Shown: positions 36,801 through 47,414, counted from the first letter of the stretch. The stretch is DNA of 64,000 bases from Lumbricus rubellus (GCA_945859605.1 OX243822.1:24889874-24953873); one strand, 5' to 3'. The notes: generated from the letters alone by a model not told the origin. Translations and numbers: made by a program.

Positions 36801-39800
36801 GAAATTATTCAAACTTTTACTTAAGTACAGTAACGCGTTACTTTTACTTCGTTATTGCACAGCACTGAATTTGATAATCATAGACAACGTAGGCCTAATC
36901 ATAATTTTCGCGAATATCCTATGGTGTAACTTGTTATAATATCCTAATCGTAATCATGAATTTATACAGTGCCATTCCAAGAGGCGCTACCGACCTGACA
37001 GCGCCAAGCCACAAAGAAAGAGAATGATTTTCGAACGCTTGCGTGAAAATGGCAGTGAAAGACCAAGAAGATCATTACGGAAACGTATATGCAACATTCC
37101 AGAAAGAGACCGTTGTGAAGCCTTTATGTAGCACTGTGGAAATTCGACCCATAATGACAACCTTACGTGGCAGGACGAAGGAATCTACTACCAGGAATGG
37201 ATAATGGCACACAAAGTTCCCTAAGATAAGTCGGGGTTTGGCCTGCTAGCAGGGCCATAGCAACAATGAACGTGGCCCCCTCCGAGCATAATGTCCTGGC
37301 CGACGGGCCCCTTACAATGCATATACCGGGATGCGGCATTTTTTGGGCCCGAAATTTCTGACGACCTTTTTTTAGTTATCCGGCAAAAATCTCGAGAAAA
37401 TTACATCAATTCGCCGTCCGAAAAAGTTTATGACCTTTTTCCAGTCATTTCCTTCATTTTTGGCACTTTTGGGGGTCCCTTCCTTGCAGGGGGGTTCTTT
37501 CGGTCGGAGGGTACGGAGGGCGGTCGCTACGCCTCTGCCTGCTAGGCAATTACGCCTGAGTATTGGAATCTTAAACTCAGTACGTTTTTGCATAGGCATT
37601 TAGGCAGCCGTGCAGTTCTTCCCGTATGAAACTTGATATAATTGTGTCCAAAATCTCTAATGCCGCCAAACAGATGAGTCGAGGCATTAAGATTTAAGGA
37701 CATAATTATTGTAATGATTAATGCGCGAAAGGGTTAACCCTCGGGCTACCAGGGGGGTGGTATCCATCCCCCTAGGTTTTTTCCAAATTAAATTTTTTTC
37801 GTTTGGAATAAAATTTTGACGTTTTAGGTAGCTGTAGAGTATTCATTTGCACACATTTTGAGCTAAAATGCGTGATGATATACCATACCATTCAAACGTT
37901 ATACCCGATATACCCGAGGCACCAGGGGGGTGGATACCACCCCCCTTAGATTATCGGTTGTATCTTATCCGTCCTTAGACATGAAGAGACACGAATTACA
38001 CCATTCTGTAGAGAGAATGTGGGGCTACATTGTGGTGGTCACGGAGTTGTCTTTTGACAACTGGAAGTGCTCAAAATAAATTAAAATATATAAAAAGGTG
38101 TTTTATTTTCATAAAATTTTTATGTTTTTCCTATTAAATATTATTCATAATTTATTTTTCAAGAGAAGTAAATTATGCCATTCTATAGAGGGAATTTAGG
38201 GCTATTTTTATACCAATTAATTTGACATTTGATGACCGGAAGTGCTCAAAATAAATTTAAATGTGTGAAAATGTTGGGGTTTTTTTACAACGTAAACCGA
38301 TAAGTCTGCGTAAACGTTTTTCAGCAGCTAATACATGTTTTTTTTCTTTTTATTGTAATTAAAACTAACTTATTACTAGTTTTTATAGTTGGATATTGGA
38401 CTTTATTATATGTATACTATTTTTAAATAAATAGATTATGTTAAAAACACACAGAATCTAATATTTTCTTATGCGAAAATATGCATTTTGTGAAATCGAC
38501 GGGTGCCTACGGGAAAAAATTCATAATTCCGGGAGCTTTCATATATTTCAAACCTAAATATACCATTTTGTGCAGAAATGAGTGCTGAATCCATTGATGA
38601 CAAGTTATAATATCTCAAACCAAACCCAAAATCCAGGGGGGTGGTAACCACCCCCCCTTGGTAGTCAGTGTTACAAAAAAAGCTTGGTAGCCTGAGGGTT
38701 AAACCCGAATGATTAATAGCACTGCTACTATTGTCAACTCTCATGCATATAAATGCTTTCGAATGCATCTAAATTATACATTTTAATATTCTAGGTTACG
38801 GAACAGAAATGGCGCAGGGCTGTGTTAGCTCTCAACTCAATTTAACATGTAATGAAACGAAGGTCATAAAAGTAATGCACGTATTCCTCGGAGATTCGAA
38901 CAGTGATAGTACCGTTCGCAACATCAACGATATCAACTGTACGAAGATTGCGAATGTCAACCACACAATGGATGTCCACCACAGATGTAATGGTCAACGC
39001 AATTGCACCGTTGACGTACTCAAGGAAGAGATCAATTGCAGTTGGTTGGACTCGTGGTCTAATAGGCCTAACGACTTTGAACTCATCGCATACAATTGCT
39101 TAAATGATTCACGAAGTAAGTTGACCTTCGTATCATGCTATCTGTTGGGCTCATGGGGAATTTGGGTTCTAGGACAAAATGGTACGGACAAAACGGTATG
39201 AATAAATTGAAGCTGGATTAGAGTATTTTTGCTGAAATAAAGGGTGGGTGGCTTTTTGTGTCTCTAGTGAAGAAAAAACTTGAGAAAAGGAAACCGGATT
39301 GGCGAAAAAAGTGCTTCAGAAATGGAAGCTGGATTGATGTCTTCCATTCATGTGTTTCATGATGTATCCAGCTTCGATTTCAGCTATAAGATTCCTTAAA
39401 CCAACCTCCATTTGTAATGCATCTTTCATTAAACCAGCTTCTATTTCAACTACGAAAATACCCTGATACAGCTTCTATATCTAAAGCGCTATTTTCATCA
39501 ATCCAGCTTCCATTTCATATATAAAAATATCCATGCAGAACCTTCATCCAGCTTCTATTTTACATGCGTCTTTTCATTAATCCAGCTTCTATTTCATATA
39601 AAAAATTCACTAATCCAGCTGTCATTTCCTCCCTACCATTTTTTCCGCTACCATTTTGTCCGGTCACCGAAATTTGTAGCTTCAAATAATTTAATTGGAA
39701 CTTTAAACAATGAACAGTCATCTTCTTCTTTTCTTCTTTTTTTCTTCTTCTTCTTTACTTCTTCTTCCTCTTTTCTTCTTCTTTTCTTCCTCCTCCTCCT

Positions 39801-39812
39801 CCTCCTCCTCCT

Positions 39813-39843
<31 letters not shown>

Positions 39844-42081
39844 TCATGCAATGAAGTATTAATATATTTTTTAGATAGCTTGGCATCAACTGATGGAACT
39901 GTTACAGTCACGACCATTTCCTACAGTACGGAAGCAGTATCAGCAGGACAGGAACCCAATTCACGCAAGTCTATATACATGTACTTCTTATTAAAAACCG
40001 ATGATTATCAAAGACTCACAGTGTTTGGTGGTGAGATGAAAACTCACGCGCACACACACACACACACATTGGAATTAACTTAGTCTGTTTTCGACAGAAA
40101 ACCTATGAAATTTGCCCACACAGTTGCTTGTCAATCCCAAGTAATACTTTCATTTTCTCCTCGTTGGCATCCATAACATTCATCCATCTCCTCTGCAGTT
40201 TGTGCTCAATGCTGTTGACAGACTGTCTTTCTCGGTTCTTCCACATCTCTACATTCAGGACTGAACAACTTCACTGGCTCCCTCTATCTAACCGTATACA
40301 TATCAATACCAAAACTGCATGGAGAGACAACTATTCTTCAACGTCTTCTTTTTCTCCTCCTCTTCTTTTCCTCATCACTTTCTTCGTCATTTTCTTCTCC
40401 CTTTTCTTCTTCCTCATAGCCCCCCTCTTCTTTTGTACTACAGTCACACCTTCCTCCACGTCCTCCTCCTCACCCTCTTCTTTTACTCGTCAAAATTTGC
40501 CAGTTTTTCAGCCAAATACGACAGAATTAATGAATATTGATTATTTTGTCATGCACTTTTGACACCGGAGCTCTAAACAGTATTACTAACAGTCATGTGC
40601 CATTTAAGTATGTTTTGTGTTTCACAGAGGAGCTAACCCTTGTAGCGGTGATCATCTTTTCCATCATTCTGCTAGCAATAATCGTAGCAGTTGTCATCAT
40701 GCATCGGAGGTAAGAACTAATCGGAGACTACTTGGAGAATCCGTTTTACATTGGTATCAGATGGTTTCATAAAGTAGTGCTGTACTGAAGCTTCATGGTC
40801 ACTATAATAGCTGATCCGCAGGGACCGTATCAGGACGAATCACGCAAGGACACTCGGAGTCACACTTCTGGTCTAGATTTCAGCACCGCTCTCTTTGAGG
40901 AGTTGCAAGAAACTGATAAGACGACCCAAGATTTACACTTGAAGTCAGAGGGTGGAAACTAAATAAATAACTGAACATCTAGCAACACGAATTTGAAAAT
41001 TAGTCAAGACTAAGACGCTTGACAGCGCGCTGATAATGATGACGACAATGATGACGATAACAATGGCGATGACGATGACGATGATGAAGACGATGACGAA
41101 AGTAATGGTGATGACGAAGGTGGTGGTGGTGGTGGTGGTGTTGATGGTGGTGGTGATAGCGGTGGTGGTGGTGGTGGTGATGGTGGTGATGGTTGTGATG
41201 GTGTTGTTGGTGGGGGTGATGGCGGTGGTGGTGGTGGAGGTGGTGGTGGTGGTACTGGTGGTCGTGGTGGTCGTGGTGGTGGTTGTGGCTGCGGTGGCGG
41301 TGACGACGACGGGGACGACGACGACGACGACGACGACGACAACGATGATGACGATGATGATGACAATAAATAAATGGATGTTCTACTTTACCAATAGTTT
41401 ATCGGTCTCATCACCCCAACATTTACACCGTCACCACAAACACGGCCACGATCAAGCAATACTACCATATCACGGTTATCACGCTCCATCCACCAACACC
41501 CACTCAACTGCCATCGCCGTTAAGAAATACTTTTGTGTTTCAGGAAAAAAGGTGCGCATATGAAAACGCGTTTAGACCCGGTCGCAATGACAGATGTCGA
41601 TAATAATTGCCAAAATGAATACGACGTCTGTCCAGATGTAACTCAGGGAACCAATCTACGCGGTGATAACGATGCTCAGCCGATGTACAGTCTGATTGAT
41701 GAAGATAACAGTCTGAACACTGACGAAAACCAAACCATCTACAGCGATGTTGTGCTGAGAGAAACAGTCTGGAAGGATGGTCCAACTGACCGAGTAGCAA
41801 CACGTAAATCCAAGATAGCTATTGACACTCAGAAGACAAAACCTTATGTCTACGCTTCAGTTAATAAGCCGACAGGGACCGTCTCAAAAGCTCCTACGCC
41901 TCAGGACGACGGTGATTTGACTCTAATAGAGAATGATTTGTATGGCATGATGGATAACTCCGCTCAAGAAATAACGACAGAGACACCCATTTATTCATTG
42001 GCGGGGACCGTCTCAAAAACCCCATCGTCACAAGATGATGAGTGTCTGACTGTGATAGAGAATGACCTCTACTGTCATTAG
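31739..42081 (+). CDS. Receptor gene D: three lectin domains, two stalks, TM, Tyr tail
   Basis: Eight exons: signal peptide 31739-31829, lectin D1 32531-32833, stalk 33389-33457, lectin D2 34438-34788, lectin D3 38807-39115, second stalk 39875-39964, TM 40628-40709, tail 41544-42081. Joined length is 1833 nt, exactly 611 codons (610 residues plus stop). The order is signal, lectin, stalk, lectin, lectin, stalk, TM, tail. D1 is of the CCIKD lectin subtype; D2 and D3 are of the CNISD/RNIND subtype with NHTMDVHHRC. The 4-kb D2-D3 intron is crowded with transposons. The tail has PMYSLI, TIYSDV (fits the ITSM pattern T-x-Y-x-x-V), YVYASV, two NDLY boxes and PIYSLA. Whether D1 and D2/D3 belong to one transcript is inferred from phase and order; an alternative is two genes, but no TM or tail lies between them. 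Confidence 0.75.
32110..32215. repeat. ATC trinucleotide tract
   Basis: Repeats of CATCAT with CGTCGT interruptions in the first intron of gene D; both-strand His and Asp runs are artefacts. Confidence 0.85.
32531..32833 (+). CDS. Gene D exon: lectin domain D1
   Basis: A 101-codon phase 1-1 exon after TTGCAACAG. It has RAQGCVGSRLSLRCPETK, LGDSDC, SCCIKDSDC, NHRTDVHSRC, CNNRQSCTV and NDFERITYNC. The Cys pattern and the closing ITYNC match SUEL/rhamnose-binding lectin domains. The canonical YGR sugar-contact motif is not present (LGD at that place). Confidence 0.85.
32915..32960 (+). pseudogene. Partial lectin exon remnant
   Basis: The stretch around TTCGTGCTGCATCGAACATA and GCGATTGTAC closely matches the middle of lectin exon D1 (the CCIKDSDC coding part) only about 290 bp after it, with a few substitutions and no flanking exon. 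It is a short leftover of a duplicated lectin exon in the D1-stalk intron. Confidence 0.65.
32985..33165 (-). mobile_element. tRNA-derived SINE copy
   Basis: Reverse copy with ACACTGCATCGGAGTTTCAC and GAAGCGCTGAGCAATTGTG. The head near GGTGAATTCGAACCTCGAAC keeps a B-box-like word. In the D1-stalk intron. Confidence 0.65.
33389..33457 (+). CDS. Gene D exon: first stalk
   Basis: A 69-nt phase 1-1 exon reading NSMNNSTHEEPMEDDNSTNS with two NST sequons. Gene E has an exon of exactly the same length and nearly the same sequence (47798-47866) at the same place. Confidence 0.72.
33505..33692 (-). mobile_element. tRNA-derived SINE copy
   Basis: Reverse copy with GAGTTTCACGCTGAAGCGC and TTGAGGTGGATTCTAGC. 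It lies just after the first stalk of gene D. Confidence 0.65.
33845..33900. repeat. ATC tract
   Basis: CATCATCATCAT run upstream of lectin D2. Confidence 0.8.
33999..34375. mobile_element. Decayed foldback-family element
   Basis: It starts TTGGCGGACGTTTCGTC, then GGTCACC and GACGGACGATTCGTC. The rest repeats TGGAAGTGGGATTGATGAAA, the complement of the core unit of the other foldback copies. The right boundary is not visible. It ends just before the lectin D2 acceptor. Confidence 0.5.
34438..34788 (+). CDS. Gene D exon: lectin domain D2 with inverted-duplication insert
   Basis: A 117-codon phase 1-1 exon, about 16 codons longer than its relatives. The excess lies between the LRC and VVLG segments and is explained by a near-perfect hairpin: 36-nt arms at 34494-34529 and 34533-34568 with a 3-nt loop and two mismatches. 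It stays in frame. The rest is typical of the second subtype: TVCNISDSNCTQ, NHTMDVHHRC, CNGQRNCTVDV, NDFERITYSC. Donor A|GTAAGT. Confidence 0.78.
34844..36058. mobile_element. Second copy of the long-TIR mariner-like element
   Basis: Homologous to 2283-3471 along its length, with ends CAGGTTGGAGC and ...GGCCCACCCT. The interior keeps a WPKISG...DYY-like stretch near 35515 corresponding to the WPxxSPDLNPxDY region of mariner transposases, but with stops. The ends have drifted and only the right TA is clear. It sits in the D2-D3 intron. Confidence 0.7.
36254..36867. mobile_element. Non-autonomous hAT-type element, 614 bp
   Basis: Flanked by a perfect 8-bp direct repeat AATTTGAT (36246-36253 and 36868-36875). 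Ends CAGTGTTG and CAGCACTG are inverted copies. The subterminal parts are packed with AGTAAAAGT words in both orientations, typical of transposase-binding repeats. No transposase ORF. Confidence 0.85.
37250..37537. mobile_element. Non-autonomous hAT-type element, 288 bp
   Basis: A perfect 8-bp direct repeat CCTGCTAG lies at 37242-37249 and 37538-37545. Ends CAGGGCCATAGC and, inverted, CAGAGGCGTAGC. GC-rich, no coding capacity of its own; the open frame across it is incidental. Confidence 0.78.
37738..38698. mobile_element. piggyBac-like non-autonomous element with TTAA duplication
   Basis: TTAA at 37734-37737 and 38699-38702 flanks ends CCCTCGGGCTACCA and (inverted) CCCTCAGGCTACCA. The motif CCAGGGGGGTGG occurs near both ends and once inside (37921). 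The AT-rich interior has no transposase. Confidence 0.75.
38807..39115 (+). CDS. Gene D exon: lectin domain D3
   Basis: A 103-codon phase 1-1 exon after GGAACAG. It reads MAQGCVSSQLNLTC, RNINDINC (the usual first Cys of that motif is Arg), NHTMDVHHRC, CNGQRNCTVDV and NDFELIAYNC. It includes a 6-nt AGGCCT insertion at 39064 relative to sister exons, adding two residues without breaking the frame. Confidence 0.82.
39063..39070. repeat. TA-GGCC-TA scar inside lectin exon D3
   Basis: TCTAATAGGCCTAACGACTT in D3 corresponds to AGCAACAACGACTT in D1. The six extra bases add Arg-Pro before NDFE and keep the frame. Confidence 0.7.
39166..39668. mobile_element. Foldback element of the same family, 0.5 kb
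   Basis: Inverted ends GGACAAAATGGTACGGACAA and, read from the right, GGTGACCGGACAAAATGG. The core again has CATCCAGCTTCxATTTC repeats. Flanks GGAATTTGG and GAAATTTGT match at 7 of 9 positions, a worn 9-bp duplication. It lies between lectin D3 and the second stalk. Confidence 0.68.
39720..39845. repeat. CTT/CTC pyrimidine tract
   Basis: Long TTCTTC and CCTCCT run just before the second stalk exon of gene D. It may act as an extended pyrimidine tract for that acceptor. Confidence 0.8.
39875..39964 (+). CDS. Gene D exon: second stalk, GC donor
   Basis: A 90-nt exon after TTTTTTAG, rich in Thr and Ser (STDGTVTVTTISYSTEAVSA). Only the boundary C|GCAAGT keeps phase 1 and joins to the TM exon in frame, so this intron appears to use a GC donor. 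Gene C's stalk ends with C|GTAAGT at the equivalent place. Confidence 0.6.
40628..40709 (+). CDS. Gene D exon: transmembrane segment
   Basis: An 82-nt exon between TTTCACAG and AG|GTAAGA, phase 1-2. Hydrophobic core VAVIIFSIILLAIIVAVVIM, then HRR. Confidence 0.8.
41030..41375. repeat. GAT/GGT/GAC composite tract
   Basis: GAT units, then GGT/GGC, then GAC, in the TM-tail intron of gene D. The Val/Met/Thr and Ser/Pro frames are repeat translations. Confidence 0.85.
41544..42081 (+). CDS. Gene D exon: cytoplasmic Tyr tail (terminal exon)
   Basis: A tail of about 179 residues starting RKKGAHMKTR. Motifs: QPMYSLIDE, QTIYSDVVLR, PYVYASVNKP, NDLYGMM, TPIYSLAGTV and NDLYCH. The segment TVSKxPxxQDDxxLTxIENDLY occurs twice, an internal tail duplication also seen in E. 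Confidence 0.82.
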
Positions 42082-42418
42082 GGCCAATGAACTTTGACCT
42101 TGTAGCAGGCCATTTAACTTACCTCTATTCAGAAGATGCGAGCAGATTTTTACATAGAAAGCAGATACCATGGCAGATACACCGAATTTTTTTAAGCCGT
42201 TCTATCATGATATCTAGTCTATACCGCACCATCTAATGACCGTGCAACATCGCTCTACCTCTTTACATCCTCCATCTGAAACCATGGGTGTGCGCACCTC
42301 CACAGTGTTGAATACGACGGTGAAGATTGCAGATTTCACGAGTCTTCGAATGATGATGAAAAACTTTACTACAATGGCACAAAGAGATCATTAGAGATAT
42401 TAACGACACAAACTGATC

Positions 42419-42424
42419 AATAAA
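42419..42424 (+). promoter_or_regulatory. Candidate poly(A) signal of gene D
   Basis: AATAAA lies about 340 bp after the stop, in ACTGATCAATAAACTGC. Confidence 0.4.
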
Positions 42425-42495
42425 CTGCAACGCAGATTCATCTGATATTCTAGACTTATAAAGCTCAGAAGTGCGCAGGCATACAACAAACTGCG

Positions 42496-42807
42496 ATGGC
42501 GTTAAGTAATAATTGTGAGTATATAGCGGAATTATTACTCAATGCCCTTACGCAGTGCCAATCTGAAAATGAAAAGGAGAAGGCGCTCAAACTCGTGCCT
42601 GCCGAAACACAAGCCGATGGCTCAAACTATATACGTCACCGTTTCACGGAGCAGCTTTTCGTTCGGCGATTGGTTCAATCAAATGGATTTCGAGTGTTTC
42701 CTGCAAAACGACTAAAAGACCAGATAAAAGTGTCAGAGAAGAATGTAGTTGTTGTATCTCTGGAACCATTTTTATTATTAATAGTGAAGTATATATTTCC
42801 CATGTAA
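42496..42807 (+). other. Unidentified open frame, 103 codons
   Basis: A charged N-terminal half, then a hydrophobic end (VVVVSLEPFLLLIVKYIFPM). Not recognised. It lies 72 bp after the D poly(A) signal. It could be chance or a piece of a transposon. Confidence 0.2.
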
Positions 42808-43740
42808 GGTGAACTGAAATGCTGCTCGGTGCAATTAGCGTCATCATCTACAGTACATGTAGCCTCTTATCTTCGAAAACCATTAACGCGACATCTGATC
42901 CTGTCTGACATAGGCTACTCCTCCCTTATGCAGCATGTCTGCAGATGGGTCAAGTAATCAGACAGATTCAAAGACATTCGACATACAGATAGAGAAATTC
43001 AAGCATACGTGTAGAGAGTGAGATCTTAGGTTTTACGGTCTAGCAATAGACTAGTGCATTTTATCCCACACTTGGCTGACAGACTGATAACTTAATTGAA
43101 ATGTTAATTAGAATATTATTTTATAAAAGGTGGTTGACGAAAACGAATGTTTATAAGTGCAATTATTTTTTTAAACACTACAAAGTCCTAATTTGCGCTG
43201 TATTACAGTGCTCGTTCAGCCTGCAATTCATTCATTTTGATTCTTCCAGTGTTTCCCATCCTTCTCAGAGCAATGCAGCCTAAATAAAACCGGAAGTGAT
43301 TGAGTTGACGGCATCTAATATTTATGTAGCTTTCTATTCTTCCTGTTAGTTCTTTATGACCTTTAACTTAAGCGACGAGTAACTTGTATTCAAGCGACAT
43401 TCGAGAGGAGAAATGAAGATTCTGAGTGTCAGGCGAAGCACCAGGACACTTCAATTTATTAGCACCTTACAAATATATCCCACTCTTCCTTTTTAAACCC
43501 AGTTTTACATAGCTATCTCGTTGACATTACTCTTTAATCTTGCTAACGGGTAAGTGTCCCAAAGCTTAGAGTGCCCATGGGTCCCCGATTAGGTTGTTAC
43601 GCCCCTGGTGTGCTTAAGCTGATAAAAATGGAATCAGGTTGTAACTGAAAGCTTGCATAACATTGCAGACTGCAAAATAGAGTAATACTAGATGTAGCGA
43701 AACATGTAGGCTAAGGAAAAGATGTATATTTCGCACCGAC

Positions 43741-44091
43741 CAAGGCCGTGGACAGGGGGGTGTTTTGGGTGTTTGAACACCCCCCCGAAATGGAAAATGC
43801 AGAAAAATCTATTGCATTTACTAGTTCGTGGTGCAAAACCATGAAATAAAACCATGAAACACCCCTTCCCCAACGAAATCATAGAATACATTCAGTATTT
43901 AAGCAAAATTAGATGAATTTTCTACTTGATGATGACATGATTTCGAGTTGATGACTAAATAAAGTCGTCAGAGATTTTGGCGATGAAAATGGAAAAATTT
44001 CTTGAGATTTCGACTTGATGACTAAAAAATGTCGTCGGAAATTCTCCCGCGAAGAAACACCCCCCGAAATAAAATCCTGGCTCCGGCCTTG
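43741..44091. mobile_element. Non-autonomous hAT-type element, 351 bp
   Basis: A perfect 8-bp direct repeat GCACCGAC lies at 43733-43740 and 44092-44099. Terminal inverted repeats are CAAGGCCG and CGGCCTTG. Internal GTGTTTGAACACCCCCC and CACCCCCCGAAAT words near the ends. Confidence 0.82.
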
Positions 44092-45136
44092 GCACCGACG
44101 CAACAATTTTCTCGCTAAATCACGCAAGACATGAAAATTGCAACAAAAGAATAATATAAACTAATCAGCGTGAGATCGACGACGAGCCGACAAATGTCAC
44201 AAATTGTCGGCGACGGCGGTGGCGCGCCGACCAAAAAGAACTCGGCGACGGCGCCCACAAAAGGAGGTGACGGCGTCGTAGCGTAGCCGACGCAGAGCTC
44301 TGGGTCACCATTGAGTGGGGTTAAGAGGGTATTAAATGTATAGATCTAAATGCATGCTTTGCGTAGGCCGCTATTTTGAATAGGGCCGGTCCTTAGCTCA
44401 CTTGAAACGCTTGCTCATGGTCGTATTATAGACTACCGTTTATAATGTATAATTGTCACGGCTGAATGAGGTCATATGAAAGTAATGAAACAGGAAGTAA
44501 GTAGAGTCACGGTGTTTGAACGAAGACAGATTGCTCGAATGGTATACTGTCGACTTGCATGAATCACGTTTCATACCCGGATGTTGGTCTTCGTACATGT
44601 AGTTTGCAGAAGGACTGTGTTACTGACGGATTATTATACAAACTAATAATTATTCGCTCGTTCTCCAATGCGATGTATGTCATATAGCGTAAGTATATAA
44701 TTAATCTTCTAATGTAAATTCAGATATCAGGGCTAGAAAAAAGATAGTCCTGTGTCAGGCTAAAATGTGACCAGCATAAACGCTGACGATAAATTATATC
44801 AGATTCGTAAGAGCCAGATTAATTGTTGAGTTAGGCTACTTTATCAGGCCAGAATCTGTCGGCAGGCCCGGAAAGACAGTGTTTTGCTAAAGCAGAAAGC
44901 AATTGTGATTTCAATATAAGATGTGCAGCATCAGATACAGAATAGTTTGGTCCTGAAGTCTAGGTCTATTAACACTGGTTACAGCAATAGGGCCTATGAC
45001 TACAGCCTCTACTGCTCTGATTAACGTCAACTGAACTCCTTGCAAACTACTACCTACGATTTAGGTTCTAAAGAAATAGTAAAGATTAAGACCATCAATT
45101 TTTTTTTGCTAGCTGCACAACTTGTCAATTTTCTAC

Positions 45137-45225
45137 AGAGCTGCTGGTCTGCTCAAATCAAGCTTAAGTGGGTCAAGACAGAGGTTTCTTTATGACTCCA
45201 GGGACGTGAAACTGTCATCTTGGAA
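45137..45225 (+). promoter_or_regulatory. Conserved upstream block of gene E
   Basis: The counterpart of 29762-29850: TTTCTACAGAGCTGCTGGTC, then a GACGTGAAACTG word shared with D. Confidence 0.4.
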
Positions 45226-46206
45226 CGCCGTGCTGATGTATTCATGTAGAAGCGTTGCTTACGCTCCATTTATTAGGCTGGAAAGATGAATGACGGATGC
45301 ACTCCAAGATGCACAATAACGGAGCTACTATAGACAGAACTCATGCAGAATAAGATCACTATTCTTTTGGTTCGCCTCACATCTATAAAGAAGTCCTTGT
45401 ACAGCATGAGAAACATGTGGGTACAAATAACACGGAAGTTATGTCTCAAATAGCAATTATAGGCCTACTCATTGCATATTTCCGAATACGAATATTCTTT
45501 CTTAATTCTGAGTACACTGTTTTAATCAAGGTCAGGTTTCTTATACTTCTTGGATTCTAGCTTCTAAACAGCAGAACAAAATTAATGCTACAGGGCGTCT
45601 CGAGAGGTTAGAGTATTCTCTCATTGGGATCTATACTCTAGGCCTATACGTGGAAATCCGGAAGAGACTATGTGAAAATTGAGTTCGATTTTTGCATGAA
45701 AACGGCTACACAATATCTTTAAATACTTTTTAAACCTTTACAGAGTAAATCCAGATGGGAAAGATTATGCAATTTAAAATGCATTCCATAGAATTCTCGG
45801 AGAGAATTGAAAGAGTTGGTTAACATTTGTATTGAAGACTTATCTAACCACGCATTTATTCATACCCATTAAGTAGTGGCATTAACATACTAGCCTATGG
45901 CGTGTGTTTTAGATAATTATTTCTATAGTAATTATTGGCTGAACGCTTTTGGAAGTCTAGTCGCTTCCTGAACGCGAAAGCGTCAACACTCTGCAGATTA
46001 TAAACTTTGCATCAATAATTATTAAAACGTATCGTAGAGCAAAGAGTAGGCCTATAAGCTAAATCTAGCATATTTATAGATCTTCTTTGAAACTGACCTA
46101 CTTTTAACTTTAAACACAACCGGAATTGATAAAAAAAACATTACAGCCCTAGTCTAGGCCAGTACATTTTACATTTACGTGCAGAGATTTGCTATCTGTT
46201 GCAGAG

Positions 46207-46303
46207 ATGATAATGGAATTAACACTCAGATGTCGCTACTGGTCAATCATAGGCCTACAGGTGATTATCATTGCCACCTGCTCTGGAAAGAAAGTGTCAA
46301 GTG
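46207..46303 (+). CDS. Gene E exon: signal peptide
   Basis: The ATG lies in TTGCAGAGATGATAATGG, shared with gene F. It has CRYWSIIGLQVIIIATC and a donor G|GTACGT in phase 1. Relative to D and F it holds a 6-nt insertion making TAGGCCTA (46250-46257), adding two residues. Confidence 0.75.
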
Positions 46304-47414
46304 GTACGTGTCAACGAGAACTTTAAAAAGTAGTAAATATCTAATAATTATAATTAGCTAAACACCTTTTCAACAGCAATCATCATGGCCTTCAGCCTGC
46401 TCATTTCTCGATCTTATTAGATCCTTAACCGCCACCGCCCGTGTTGTGAATGAGGAGTAGGCTACATTGAGTACAATGACACTTTACGTTCCCACGTAAG
46501 ACGTAAGACCTCGCCATTCCTCGCCATATTCATGTATGAGTTTTATTTGCTCTCGTCAAAGATCTACTAACTACAGTGAGAACAGACCTCTTCTTGCAAA
46601 TCTACACTGTGCTCCGATGAAAAGTAGACCCCAACAAAAAGTGTCATAATTCGGTCAAACCTGTTGGCATTTACCTGAAATTTTAAAAGCAACAACAGCA
46701 GCCATACTGTAATCACCCTTATAAGTTTTACCATCATCGTGAACATCATTATTAGCCTATTACACGTATCATTACCAGCACTCCGGTAGCTATAGAACGA
46801 ATATATTATTACTATTATAATAATATTGGTATATCGTTATTCTCTGCGTTTTGGAACAGGAAGAGAGCAGGGTTGTGCTGGATCTCCACTCAGTTTACAA
46901 TGTCCAAAGATGACGGTCATCCAGATAACAGCCATAGTCCTTGGAGATTCTGATTGCTTTTTGTCTGCATGTTGCATCAAGAATGGCGACTGCACCTACA
47001 TTGCGAATAGAGATCATAGAATGGATGTCCAGAGCACGTGTGACAATAAACACAATTGCACAGTTACAGCTCTCAAGGAAAAGATCCCGTGTGGATGGTG
47101 GAAATCATGGCCACAATTGTTTTGGCCACACAACGACTTTGAACGCATCACATACGACTGCATAGATAATCCACGAAGTTAGTTGGCGATGTTCATGATG
47201 TCCTTTACTTGACTCATGTATTTTGCAAATTAATCATTTTCAAAGGTATTTTCTAAGTTTAAAAACTACTTATGCAAAAGCTCTTCAAGATTTAAAAAAT
47301 ACTTTTGAAAATAGTAGGCCTACTTTGAAATGCGTAGGCCCTAAATGCTTTTGGAAATACCGTTATTGAAAAATCAACATTTTGCACCTCTATCACTACG
47401 ATCTAGCGTAGCCT

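Larger units (their letters stand above)
42082..46206. other. Gene D 3' region and gene E upstream region
   Basis: It has D's poly(A) signal, an unidentified 103-codon frame (42496-42807), the hAT-type element at 43741 and, from about 44440, sequence homologous to the upstream regions of D and F. Confidence 0.55.

Noticed and set aside
37291..37545. 84-codon open frame with protein-like composition
   Set aside because: It lies almost wholly inside the 288-bp hAT-type element; no splice or homology support.
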